DNA of 22,369 nucleotides. Source: Opitutia bacterium. GTDB taxonomy: Bacteria > Verrucomicrobiota > Verrucomicrobiia > Opitutales > Coraliomargaritaceae. The number at the start of each line of letters is the position of its first letter. The stretch's first letter is position 1. The notes under the pieces are model-generated. The model did no database searches, was not told where the DNA came from, and saw only the letters and a program-made list of their open reading frames with translations. Location of the stretch: the NCBI GenBank assembly GCA_018663485.1, contig JABJQI010000238.1:1-22369 (forward strand), read 5' to 3'. A program made the position numbers and the translations under genes. Positions 8,833 to 16,500 of the stretch are shown here, piece by piece.

Positions 8833-9201
8833 TTACTCGGATACATCATCTTTGTGGCGAATCGATTCTAAATACTTCCAAAAGGAATCGTGCTGTTCGA
8901 CCATAAACTCTTCTGACACAGGCATTTTAAATCGAAAGATAAAATCAGAAAGGGTGTTTTTGTGAAGAATATAGTGGGCAAATAATCCATCTTTATCTTG
9001 CTCAAAATAGATACGAAATTCGCCTGCTCTTACTCGATAATAAGTCTTACCATTACGATTAAAGCGCCCAAGTTCATCATTGGGATGATCCAGCTGTTCT
9101 TGTGTTAAACTACTGACCACCTCTATAAGGAGCATCTGTGAGCGAGTTTCAAGCTGGTTAAGCTCGTGCATGCTTTGTTCGCTAAAATTGACCTGAAACA
9201 T
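8833..9201 (-). CDS. RelE/ParE-superfamily protein without visible antitoxin
   Basis: From the ATG at 9201 the product has 122 residues starting MFQVNFSEQSMHELNQL. A longer frame reaches an upstream ATG at 9279 (148 residues), but its extra N-terminus looks unlike the family. The core YYRVRAGEFRIYFEQ followed by YILHKNTLSDFIFRF matches the beta-sheet pattern of RelE/ParE toxins, which are mRNA interferases or gyrase poisons. The usual size is 85-110 residues, so the C-terminal tail (EQHDSFWKYLESIRHKDDV) is an extra helix. No antitoxin gene is adjacent: pssA follows 14 bp downstream, and the OsmC gene is divergent upstream. A non-toxic RNA-binding role or a diverged toxin is therefore possible. 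Function is inferred from fold resemblance only. Confidence 0.75.
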   Translation of the reverse strand: MFQVNFSEQSMHELNQLETRSQMLLIEVVSSLTQEQLDHPNDELGRFNRNGKTYYRVRAGEFRIYFEQDKDGLFAHYILHKNTLSDFIFRFKMPVSEEFMVEQHDSFWKYLESIRHKDDVSE

Positions 9202-9339
9202 AATAATATTGGCTGCTGACCGTTTGTAGAAGACATGTAGGTTAGAACGGATCACCCGCGGTGCAATCGCAGAATACATTTCATCCAGCCACTACGTAAA
9301 GTTGACCTGTGCGAGGTGTTTGGCCACTGTGCTGCGGAA

Positions 9340-9747
9340 ATGGTAAAAATAAAAATTAATTATGAAGGTGGGCTGCGTTGCCAGCTAGAGCATGAGTTGT
9401 CAGGTAAGAGGTTTAAAACGGATGCCCCAATCGATAATAATGGTAAGGGAGAAAGTTTTTCGCCAACCGATTTGTGTGCCTCGGCCCTAGGTTCCTGTAT
9501 TGCGACAATTATTGGCATGCAGATGGAGGCACTGGGACTGGATCTAAATAATATGCGGATTGAAGTGCAAAAAGAAATGACGGCCGATCTTCCTCGGCGT
9601 ATCGCCAAATTAACTACTGAAATTTGGCTGCCGATTCCGCTGAATGATGACCAAAAGTGGCATGTGGAAATAGCGGCAAAAAATTGCCCAGTGCATCACA
9701 GTCTAAATGCGGAAATTGAAAAACCAATTATATTCCACTGGAAGTAA
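9340..9747 (+). CDS. OsmC/Ohr-family thiol peroxidase-like protein
   Basis: OsmC-family proteins reduce organic hydroperoxides through two reactive Cys. Taking the ATG at 9340, the protein has 135 residues starting MVKIKINYEGGLRCQ. A GTG 24 bp upstream would add eight residues unlike the family. The peroxidatic Cys is C53 in ALGSCIATIIGMQ, within the conserved SPTDLCASALGSC helix. The resolving Cys is C116 in NCPVHHSL. An extra Cys, C46, sits in the same helix. The divergent RelE-like gene starts about 138 bp away, and the IspH gene follows 23 bp downstream on the same strand, so it probably shares a transcript with ispH. Placing an oxidant scavenger just before an oxygen-sensitive iron-sulfur enzyme is suggestive, but that link is inference. 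Confidence 0.9.
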   Translation: MVKIKINYEGGLRCQLEHELSGKRFKTDAPIDNNGKGESFSPTDLCASALGSCIATIIGMQMEALGLDLNNMRIEVQKEMTADLPRRIAKLTTEIWLPIPLNDDQKWHVEIAAKNCPVHHSLNAEIEKPIIFHWK

Positions 9748-9770
9748 TTGATAATCAATAACTTAATTGT

Positions 9771-11525
9771 ATGGATAACCCATTAGAATCACTTTCAGTT
9801 TTACTCGTATTTGATCGACTCAATCGTTTATTGGTGCGTATCAATTCGGAGCAGTACGCTGAACCAACATACACAAGTAAGTCGCGAGAAGTGTGTGAAT
9901 TTACTGAGGATTGTGTCGAATCAGTGACAGGTATCCCAGGTAAAGCGTATTTATTGAGTCACCACAGGGTAGTGAAACAATCTCTGTTGATTTATTGCGC
10001 ACTTCAAAGTGATGTAGTAATTAAGAATGGTCGGTATTGCAGCCTAGACCAAATTCAAACAGAATCGACAAATGGTCAGTTGAATATTTCGCCATTGCTC
10101 ACTGAAATCTTACAGATGATTGAGCCCGATCTGATCCGTATACCATATTTAGATTCGACCGAAACCGAATACATTTATCGGTTCCGAACAGCGAAAGAAC
10201 GCAATCGTGCGATCTATGTAGACCAGCAGTCAGAAGAATTGTATCAAAGTAAACTGTGCCATGCAATTAAAGCGGCACGGCGCACCAAGGAAAAAACTTC
10301 CGGGGCGCCAGCAGTGCTGGATTTTGGAGCGGTAAGTTACGTGATTCCGAGTCATTTTGGCTTTTGTCTCGGTGTCCAAAACGCAATTGAACGTGCCTAC
10401 GAGACTGTCGCAGCCAACCCAACGAAACGGGTTTTTATGCTTAGTGAATTGATTCACAATCCTTTTGTGAATGAAGATTTGTTAGCACGTGGAATTCGTT
10501 ACTTGCAGACAGACAAGGGCTTACCTATCTGTTTGGATGGAAGTATCGCTTCAAATCCAGAGAGCTCGAATACACTGTGGAATCAGCTAACTTCGGATGA
10601 TGTTGTCATCATTCCTGCATTTGGCGCAACCAATGAGGATAAAGTCCGTTTATTGCGTCGTGGATTGAGCATTCGAGAGAATGACGCTACCTGTATGCTA
10701 GTTGAAAAGGTTTGGAAGGCTGCGCGACGTTATGCTAGAGAAGGTTTCACAGTCATCATTCACGGAAAGTCGGAACACGAAGAAACCAAGGCTACTTTTT
10801 CGAATTGTTCCAGTCATGGTCCAGCTTTGATGATCCGTAATATGGAGCACGCTAGACTTTTAACTGAAGTGATTAAGGCACCAGATGCCGAGAAAAAGCG
10901 ACTGTTTGAAGACTCTTTTAAGGGCTTATACTCGAAGGGCTTCGATCCAACCAAAGATTTGCAAAAGTTGGCTGTGGTCAATCAAACCACCTTACTTCGC
11001 AATGAAACGCTCATTATTATCGAATTTTTTCGGAAATTCATGGCACAGATTTTTGGGGAAGCGCAGGTGGCAGAACATTTATGGTCTAAAGGTAAGGGGG
11101 ATACGCTCTGCTATGCGACCCAGGTGAATCAAGATGCACTCCAAAAAGCAGTTGAACAACCGATCGATGCTGCGCTGATTGTGGGTGGAAAAAACAGCTC
11201 AAATACTTTTCAGCTACACCGCGTATGTGAGCAACGGTTTGGTGAAAATGCGCATTATATTCAGTCTGAAGCGAATATTCTGTCATCGGATGAAATACGG
11301 CACTACATCTTTCCATGCCATTTAACCCAGACATTGATAGATAGGGAAGTGGTTCGGCCTTTTCTCAATGCGATGACTAAGCCTAAACGCATTTTACTAA
11401 CAGGTGGTGCATCATGTCCAGACGGCTTAATTCAACAAGTGATTTTTAAAATTAACAGCTTTTTCCCCCCACAATCGATTCGATCGATCGAATCGATTCT
11501 TGAAGCGTTTGAGGTAGAGAGTTGA
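9771..11525 (+). CDS. ispH: IspH (HMBPP reductase), plant/cyanobacterial type, with extra N-terminal domain
   Basis: IspH reduces 4-hydroxy-3-methylbut-2-enyl diphosphate to IPP and DMAPP, the last step of the MEP pathway, using a [4Fe-4S] cluster. Cluster ligands are C199 (HFGFCLGVQNAIE), C308 (ENDATCMLVEKVW) and C447 (GDTLCYATQVNQDA). Substrate-site motifs are present: ELIHNPFVNEDLL, IIHGKSEHEET, NQTTLLRNET and GGKNSSNTFQL. The AFGA at 283-286 replaces the bacterial AHG, as in plant and cyanobacterial enzymes. Typical IspH is 310-460 residues, but this protein has 584. Its first ~180 residues are not IspH. They resemble a Nudix-type beta/alpha arrangement (LLVFDRLNRLLVRI; SLLIYCALQ; a CSLDQI near 90-95), but no catalytic Nudix box is evident. 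No Shine-Dalgarno sequence is present. hspQ follows 31 bp downstream. Confidence 0.93.
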   Translation: MDNPLESLSVLLVFDRLNRLLVRINSEQYAEPTYTSKSREVCEFTEDCVESVTGIPGKAYLLSHHRVVKQSLLIYCALQSDVVIKNGRYCSLDQIQTESTNGQLNISPLLTEILQMIEPDLIRIPYLDSTETEYIYRFRTAKERNRAIYVDQQSEELYQSKLCHAIKAARRTKEKTSGAPAVLDFGAVSYVIPSHFGFCLGVQNAIERAYETVAANPTKRVFMLSELIHNPFVNEDLLARGIRYLQTDKGLPICLDGSIASNPESSNTLWNQLTSDDVVIIPAFGATNEDKVRLLRRGLSIRENDATCMLVEKVWKAARRYAREGFTVIIHGKSEHEETKATFSNCSSHGPALMIRNMEHARLLTEVIKAPDAEKKRLFEDSFKGLYSKGFDPTKDLQKLAVVNQTTLLRNETLIIIEFFRKFMAQIFGEAQVAEHLWSKGKGDTLCYATQVNQDALQKAVEQPIDAALIVGGKNSSNTFQLHRVCEQRFGENAHYIQSEANILSSDEIRHYIFPCHLTQTLIDREVVRPFLNAMTKPKRILLTGGASCPDGLIQQVIFKINSFFPPQSIRSIESILEAFEVES

Positions 11526-11556
11526 TCAATACTGAGATCTAGCTAAGTTCTAAGCT

Positions 11557-11847
11557 ATGTTGATAGTGATCTCGGAGCTGGAAGGTAATCGCATTGCTCA
11601 AGTTGATTATAAAATAGGTACTGTGGTAAAACATAAATTCTACCACTATCACGGTATTGTCGTTGCATATGACACACTATGTGCGGCCGGTGATAAATGG
11701 TATTTAGCACATGCAACACAGCCGGCACGTGAGCAACCATGGTATCACGTGTTAGTGAACCAAAGTGGCGGTCTCACTGCTTATGTAGCACAATCCAATT
11801 TAGAACTCGATATCAGTCCACGAACTGGAGATCACTCTCAGATTTGA
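11557..11847 (+). CDS. hspQ: HspQ/YccV-like protein
   Basis: This 96-residue protein matches the YccV-like (HspQ) domain. The hallmarks are YKIGTVVKHKFYHYHGIVVAYD (about residues 18-39, a basic strand followed by GIVVAYD), then PWYHVLVNQSGGLTAYVAQSNLE (61-83). In Escherichia coli HspQ is a heat-shock protein and Lon specificity factor, and the domain was first described as binding hemimethylated DNA. Which role applies here cannot be told from sequence. It follows ispH by 31 bp, so it is likely the last gene of an osmC-ispH-hspQ transcript. It converges on miaB, with small hairpins between them. Confidence 0.9.
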   Translation: MLIVISELEGNRIAQVDYKIGTVVKHKFYHYHGIVVAYDTLCAAGDKWYLAHATQPAREQPWYHVLVNQSGGLTAYVAQSNLELDISPRTGDHSQI

Positions 11848-11851
11848 TAGC

Positions 11852-11889
11852 GCCACAACAACGTGGCTACGTTATCTAGCAAAGATAAC
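11852..11889. terminator. Hairpins between convergent hspQ and miaB
   Basis: Two consecutive perfect hairpins fill the gap: GCCAC, loop AACAAC, GTGGC (11852-11867), and GTTATCT, loop AGCAA, AGATAAC (11871-11889). A third, GGCT ATT AGCC, overlaps the miaB stop. None has a proper T-run, so they are weak bidirectional terminator candidates. Confidence 0.35.
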
Positions 11890-11896
11890 TAGGCTA

Positions 11897-13300
11897 TTAG
11901 CCAGCTAAAACCCCAACTGCCGTTGCCTCGTCCATTGCGGTGTCTAGCCCCTCAAGCACTAGTTCACCAAATAATGTACTGGCTGTAACACGAGTAAAAC
12001 ATACTGGCACGATTTGCCCGATTAGGCGCGGGCTGGCTTTGACGATGACCACGCGATTACCCGCGGTGCGGCCAACAAACATATTTTCGCCTTTCTTGGC
12101 GGGGCCTTCGAACAGAACATCTTCGATTTTGCCAACGAGTGCCTCATTTCTAGCAAGTGAACTTTTTCGAAGAATTTCGAGAAGGATCTGATTGCGCTGT
12201 TCTTTTTGCTCCTTGGTGATGGGGTCACCGAGTGGTTCGGCTGTGGTGCCTGGACGCACGCTGTATTTAAATAAATAGGCCATATCGAAACCAATCGCTT
12301 CAAAAGCCTGGCGCGTCAGTTCGAAATCTTCGTCTGTTTCACCTGGAAAGCCGACAATGATGTCTGTCGAAATATACATGTCCGGGCGAACTTTACGCAG
12401 CTTGGAGATGATGCCCTTGAACTTTTCGATGCTGTACGGGCGACGCATTGCTTTGAGGATACGATTGCTTCCACTTTGCATCGGAAAGTGAATATATTCG
12501 ACCAGTTTCGGTAGACGCGCGTAGCAGTCGATTAAGTCTTGCTTGAAGCCAACCGGGTGTGGACTGGTGAAGCGGATACGATCAATGCCTTCGATCTCAT
12601 GAACGCGTTCGAGCAACTGTACGAAGGGGCTTTTCTTGTCGACGAACGGAAATTCTCTAATGCCATATTGGTTTACGATTTGGCCTAGAAGCGTTACTTC
12701 GCGTGTGCCGTTGGCAGCCAGCTGCTCGATCTCATCAATGATTTCGTCCATTGGTCGACCGCGTTCGGTGCCACGTGTTTTTGGCACGATGCAATACGAG
12801 CATTTCATGTTACAGCCCTGCATGATACTGACAAAGGCTGTAACTTGCTGGGTCTCGTTCGTGTGCGATTTAATCGTGTTTTGTGAGTCCGCTTCTTCTT
12901 CAAGGTCAACAATCGAGGCGGGGCGTGGGCCCTGCCCCTGCATCGTAGCGATCATGTTAGTCAAATGATCGGGTACGCGGTGGAATTTCTGGGTGCCAAT
13001 AATGAGGTCTAGATCAGGCAAGCTATCAAGTAGCGCGCCACCACGGTTCTGAGCCATACAGCCCATCACACCGATGATGAAGTTGGGGTCTTTGCGCTTA
13101 CGTTTTGCAAGGTGGCCAGCTTTGCCAATTGCTTTTTGTTCGGCTTGGTCGCGCACGCTACAAGTGTTGAGTAGAACGACGTCGGCTTCTTTTTCATTAT
13201 CGACTAAGGCATAGCCCTTCCCCCGAAGCATCGCAGCAACCGCTTCGGAATCTCGTTCATTCATTTGGCACCCGTAGGTTTTAATATAGACCCGGTTCAT
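11897..13300 (-). CDS. miaB: tRNA-2-methylthio-N6-dimethylallyladenosine synthase
   Basis: MiaB adds the methylthio group at C2 of isopentenyladenosine 37 in tRNAs that read U-starting codons. Its prenyl donor comes ultimately from IspH. With the start at 13300 the product is 467 residues, beginning MNRVYIKTYGCQMNERDSEAV. The upstream ATG at 13357 would add 19 unconserved residues. The N-terminal MTTase domain carries cluster ligands C11, C47 (LNTCSVRDQAEQK) and C81 (VMGCMAQ). The radical-SAM triad is C163, C167 and C170 in QGCNMKCSYCIVPKTRG. A TRAM domain occupies the C-terminus, from about GKIEDVLFEGPAKKG onward. The family also includes RimO and MtaB, but the motif spacing and the TRGTERGRP segment fit MiaB. 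No Shine-Dalgarno sequence is present. Confidence 0.95.
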   Translation of the reverse strand: MNRVYIKTYGCQMNERDSEAVAAMLRGKGYALVDNEKEADVVLLNTCSVRDQAEQKAIGKAGHLAKRKRKDPNFIIGVMGCMAQNRGGALLDSLPDLDLIIGTQKFHRVPDHLTNMIATMQGQGPRPASIVDLEEEADSQNTIKSHTNETQQVTAFVSIMQGCNMKCSYCIVPKTRGTERGRPMDEIIDEIEQLAANGTREVTLLGQIVNQYGIREFPFVDKKSPFVQLLERVHEIEGIDRIRFTSPHPVGFKQDLIDCYARLPKLVEYIHFPMQSGSNRILKAMRRPYSIEKFKGIISKLRKVRPDMYISTDIIVGFPGETDEDFELTRQAFEAIGFDMAYLFKYSVRPGTTAEPLGDPITKEQKEQRNQILLEILRKSSLARNEALVGKIEDVLFEGPAKKGENMFVGRTAGNRVVIVKASPRLIGQIVPVCFTRVTASTLFGELVLEGLDTAMDEATAVGVLAG

Positions 13301-13574
13301 GAGGAGTGCGGAGAATGTTGAGCTAGCGCTAATTGTAAACCTAGAATATGCAAACAAGTTGAACTGGCTGATTAGAAGTGTTGAAGAGTCGTCTAAAAAT
13401 GCTCAAAATCTGACCAATCGGCAGGTCGAATGATCTCAACCGCATATCTAAATGATCCCTCAGCAACTCATTCTGGTCTTAGCAGTAAATCTAATGTGGA
13501 ATCAATTTATTATCACAGTTTAATACAGACATTCTTATCGGTGAGCGGGCGCTAAAGTGGCACTCGTAGAAGTT
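13301..13574. promoter_or_regulatory. Divergent intergenic region miaB / cyclotransferase gene
   Basis: 274 bp separate two divergent start codons and should contain both promoters. A GCTAAAGT string at 13551-13558 echoes the -10 candidates at 508-516 and 3254-3262, but it lies only about 17 bp from the ATG and lacks the TG extension. No operator-like palindrome was identified. Confidence 0.4.
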
Positions 13575-13982
13575 ATGCAAAATCGCACGCAAAAAGTCTT
13601 TGTATATGGTACCCTCAAGCCTGGTGGATTTTATTGGTCTCAGTTTTGTGAGGGTAAGGTTGCTGTGGCGATTCCAGCCAAGATCCATGGTAAGCTTTAC
13701 GATCTACATGTAGGCTACCCTGGAGCCTTTTTAGGTGGCGACGGATGGGTGCAGGGTTATGTGCTGTCATTCCCACGGGCAGTAGATTTTTTTCAACTTG
13801 ATGTGCTGGAGGGGTTTAAGCCAAATCGATCAAATCGGCTTAACGAATATGTGAGAGTACGCGTTGATTATTTTAACACGGACGGCGTAAATCTTGGTGA
13901 GGCGTGGGCTTATGAAATGACGCAAGCGACCTTCGAGCGCTTCTCATCGACACGTATCGAGAATGGCAACTGGCCTACTTAA
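13575..13982 (+). CDS. Gamma-glutamylcyclotransferase-like (AIG2/GGCT fold) protein
   Basis: With the ATG at 13575 the protein has 135 residues. The frame opens earlier at a GTG (13557), but the ATG gives the usual short N-terminus. VFVYGTLKPGG (residues 8-18) is the diagnostic substrate-binding loop of the GGCT/AIG2/YtfP fold. The probable general acid/base is E79 in LDVLEGF. Known members release 5-oxoproline from gamma-glutamyl amino acids or gamma-glutamylamines, but the exact substrate here cannot be assigned. The fold extends through GWVQGYVLSF (about 57-66) and EAWAYEM near the C-terminus. The next gene's preferred start is 40 bp beyond the stop, on the same strand, suggesting co-transcription. 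Confidence 0.88.
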   Translation: MQNRTQKVFVYGTLKPGGFYWSQFCEGKVAVAIPAKIHGKLYDLHVGYPGAFLGGDGWVQGYVLSFPRAVDFFQLDVLEGFKPNRSNRLNEYVRVRVDYFNTDGVNLGEAWAYEMTQATFERFSSTRIENGNWPT

Positions 13983-14021
13983 GCGCTTGTGTTAGCGCTG
14001 AAATACAATTTCTACAATTAT

Positions 14022-14654
14022 ATGCTGTTTACCCAACCAACCACCCTACTCTTTGTCGGCGATTCAATCACCGACTGTGGCCGTGACCGTGAATCAGGCG
14101 GCTCGGACCTTGGTACTGGTTACGTAGCTCAGGTGCAGGCCCTATTGAACGCGCATCATCCTGAGGCCAAGGTTCGTTATTTGAATATGGGTATCTCAGG
14201 CAACCGTGTGACGGATTTAGAAGCGCGATGGGATGTCGATGTATTGGCACATCAGCCAGATTGGGTATCGGTGATGATTGGGATCAATGATGTTTGGCGT
14301 CAGTTTGATAACCCACTTGTGGAGCAAGTGTCGTTGCAGTTCTACAGCGAGAAGTTGCAGGGCTTGGTAGAGCGGACATTGCCTCGGGTGCAAGGCATGA
14401 TCGTGATGTCACCTTTTTTCCTAGAGACTAATGTCACGGAGCCGATGCGCGAGTTGATGGATCGCTATGGAGCGGCAGCTCACGCGGTTGCTGAGCGCAA
14501 TGAGCTACATTTTGTCGACGTGCAGGCTGCATTTAACGCATGGTTGGTGCACAATCATGCAGCTCAACTGTGTGCTGACCGCGTGCATCCGAATGCTGTT
14601 GGACATAACATTATTGCCAGTGCGTTTCTCAACGCAATTGGTTTTGAATGGTAA
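14022..14654 (+). CDS. SGNH/GDSL-family hydrolase
   Basis: A serine esterase or lipase of the SGNH superfamily, 210 residues with the ATG at 14022. A GTG at 13989 would add 11 residues. Block I is FVGDSITDCG with nucleophile S15. Block II Gly is in NMGISGN (about 56-61). Block III is MIGINDVW with N89. Block V is DRVHPN with D186 and H189 of the catalytic triad. No signal peptide is seen, so it is probably cytoplasmic. Related proteins include acetylxylan esterase-like and lysophospholipase-like enzymes active on acetylated sugars or lipids. The substrate is not resolvable. It is convergent with the SDR-fold gene, whose stop lies 17 bp away. Confidence 0.92.
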   Translation: MLFTQPTTLLFVGDSITDCGRDRESGGSDLGTGYVAQVQALLNAHHPEAKVRYLNMGISGNRVTDLEARWDVDVLAHQPDWVSVMIGINDVWRQFDNPLVEQVSLQFYSEKLQGLVERTLPRVQGMIVMSPFFLETNVTEPMRELMDRYGAAAHAVAERNELHFVDVQAAFNAWLVHNHAAQLCADRVHPNAVGHNIIASAFLNAIGFEW

Positions 14655-14671
14655 GCAGCAAGTCCCCTGCT

Positions 14672-16264
14672 CTATTTGGCTTTTCCCGCTGTCTTCCTGG
14701 TCGCTTTTTTTGCAGCAGACTTTTGGGCGACTTTCTTAGTGGCAGCTTTTTTCGCCGTGACTTTTTTCACTGCCTTTTTTGTCGCGACTTTTTTGGCTGC
14801 GACTTCCCTAGGCGCCTTTGTCGCAGCCTTCTTTGCTGCTTTTTTCTTCACTGCGGGCTTTTCGGATACTAATTCGAGTGGCTGTTGTGGTCGGGGCGCT
14901 GGTGTTTTCTTAGGCTTGGCTGCTTTCCTCTCCTTTGTAGGCTTGGCTGCTGTAAGCACGACTTCTCGGGGTTGGAATGAATCTTGTTTTGGCTGTGGAG
15001 AACTGGCTTTAGAGTGTCCTTCCACTGAACTACTAGACTGCTCGTAAGCTGTATATTTTCCATCAGGTTTAACAACAGATTTGCGACTGCGGTTACGTCC
15101 AGGACGTGGGGTCTTCACCAGCACTTTGTCCTTTGTAGATTCGACGGATGTATCTGTGTCTCCGACTAGTGATATATTTTTCTTAGAATCTGACTGATTA
15201 CGCTCATCGTTGCGTGTTGCGGTGTTGTCCTCTGGCTGTTCGCGATTCTTATTCCGGTTGCGTCTGCTACGGCGAAGGCCACGACGCGATTTCGCCTGGT
15301 CTGACTGGTCGGCGTCTTTTGAGGTGTTTTGTTTCGGCTGATGGTCACGATCATTTCGGTTATTCCTTTTATTTCGCCCTTCGTGGCGCTCAGGCTGAGA
15401 TTCATAGTCCTCAATAGCTGAGGCGATTTTTTCTTCCATTTCTTCATCAGTGTAAGGAATGGTGCGTTCGATTTGGTCCGGTTCTTTGGTTAGAATAGCC
15501 TCCTGCTCTGGAGGGCAATATTCCTGTGGGGGAAGCACCACCGCATTATATGGATCGATCGCTAGGCCAGTCTCCGGGAGTACTTCTTCGGCTGCGGCGC
15601 TGAGGCGTGGATACAGTGTAATTTCGTTGGGGACGTTGGGCTCGTTTGGATTGAGAAGCTGTTCGACGGTGCGGGCGACGTGCTCGGGGTCGATACGAGT
15701 TTGCAGGTGTTTGTCTGCAAAAGTGGTATCATCCATTACTGTGTTCTGGCGAAGGATTAGGTTAGTCACGCGCAGCCCGGCGTTGCGCGCCTGATCAAAC
15801 AGTGCGTTGTTCATTTCACGCAGGCCGCCTTCGATGAGGGCGTTGACTGCGCTGGCGCTGTGGCCGCTTTTGTTGGCTGGAATGATGTTAATTAGCTGGC
15901 CGCGGAAGCGCAGCAAGTTGGGTAGAGCCATACGTGTGAGCATGACAGGCCCGAGTAGTCCGACTTTTAGAATGGCTTCGAGATTGCCCACGGGTAGTTG
16001 CTCAAAGGCAGCACCTGGGGTTACATCGATCGCATGGATCAGAATGTGAATCGCTTTTTCCTGTTCGAGTATGGCCCCTGCGGTGCGGCCGACTGCCTCG
16101 AGATCGCTTAGGTCAATCGCATGGGCGGTGAAATGCTTATCAGCGAAAGTGACGTGTGAAAAGTTGTTGCCGATTCCGTGCACTCGGCACCCTTGGCGAA
16201 TAAGATCCTCGATTAAGCGAAGTCCGAGTGGAGTTTCAGCTCCAGTGACAATTGCAATGTCCAT
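14672..16264 (-). CDS. SDR-fold protein with long disordered, histone H1-like C-terminal tail
   Basis: The start at 16264 gives 530 residues beginning MDIAIVTGAETPLGLRLIEDL. An upstream ATG at 16318 would add 18. Residues 1-225 are a Rossmann-fold SDR: TGAETPLG (7-14) is the cofactor loop, HAIDLSD (48-54) the adenine-pocket region. The catalytic Ser, Tyr and Lys are not in place: where YxxSK-type residues are expected the sequence reads GHSASAVNALIEGG (134-147), with H and A instead of Y and K. The middle Gly of the loop is also gone. Residues 290-400 are low-complexity and rich in Arg, Asn and Asp (GRNKRNNRNDRDHQ; RRGLRRSRRNRNKN). Residues 471-530 are almost only Ala, Lys, Thr and Val, with KK doublets every 4-6 residues as in histone H1-like bacterial proteins (AlgP, chlamydial Hc). 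It probably binds nucleic acid. No enzymatic activity is assured. Confidence 0.85.
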   Translation of the reverse strand: MDIAIVTGAETPLGLRLIEDLIRQGCRVHGIGNNFSHVTFADKHFTAHAIDLSDLEAVGRTAGAILEQEKAIHILIHAIDVTPGAAFEQLPVGNLEAILKVGLLGPVMLTRMALPNLLRFRGQLINIIPANKSGHSASAVNALIEGGLREMNNALFDQARNAGLRVTNLILRQNTVMDDTTFADKHLQTRIDPEHVARTVEQLLNPNEPNVPNEITLYPRLSAAAEEVLPETGLAIDPYNAVVLPPQEYCPPEQEAILTKEPDQIERTIPYTDEEMEEKIASAIEDYESQPERHEGRNKRNNRNDRDHQPKQNTSKDADQSDQAKSRRGLRRSRRNRNKNREQPEDNTATRNDERNQSDSKKNISLVGDTDTSVESTKDKVLVKTPRPGRNRSRKSVVKPDGKYTAYEQSSSSVEGHSKASSPQPKQDSFQPREVVLTAAKPTKERKAAKPKKTPAPRPQQPLELVSEKPAVKKKAAKKAATKAPREVAAKKVATKKAVKKVTAKKAATKKVAQKSAAKKATRKTAGKAK

Positions 16265-16500
16265 AAAATGATGAAAGTGGCTCTGTTCGCGGAGAACGTC
16301 CGGAGTGGGGTTCATCAAAGACGCGTCGGAGTATGTCGATTGATTCGGCGCTTGTCAGCAGCCGTATGTCAATGTGCTCGCTAACTCATTTTCTAAAGCG
16401 ATTTGTGGCAATCGTATTATTCGAATGTCTAGCAGTATTATATTAATAACTAAATCAGGCGTGTCGACCGAATCCGATCAATACTCGAGTCAGCAAGGCA

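Noticed and set aside
14676..15047. Phe/Ala-rich hydrophobic plus-strand frame that could look like a membrane protein
   Set aside because: It is the antisense reading of the Lys/Ala-rich tail (AAA/GCN codons give TTT/NGC), so the apparent hydrophobicity is an artefact.
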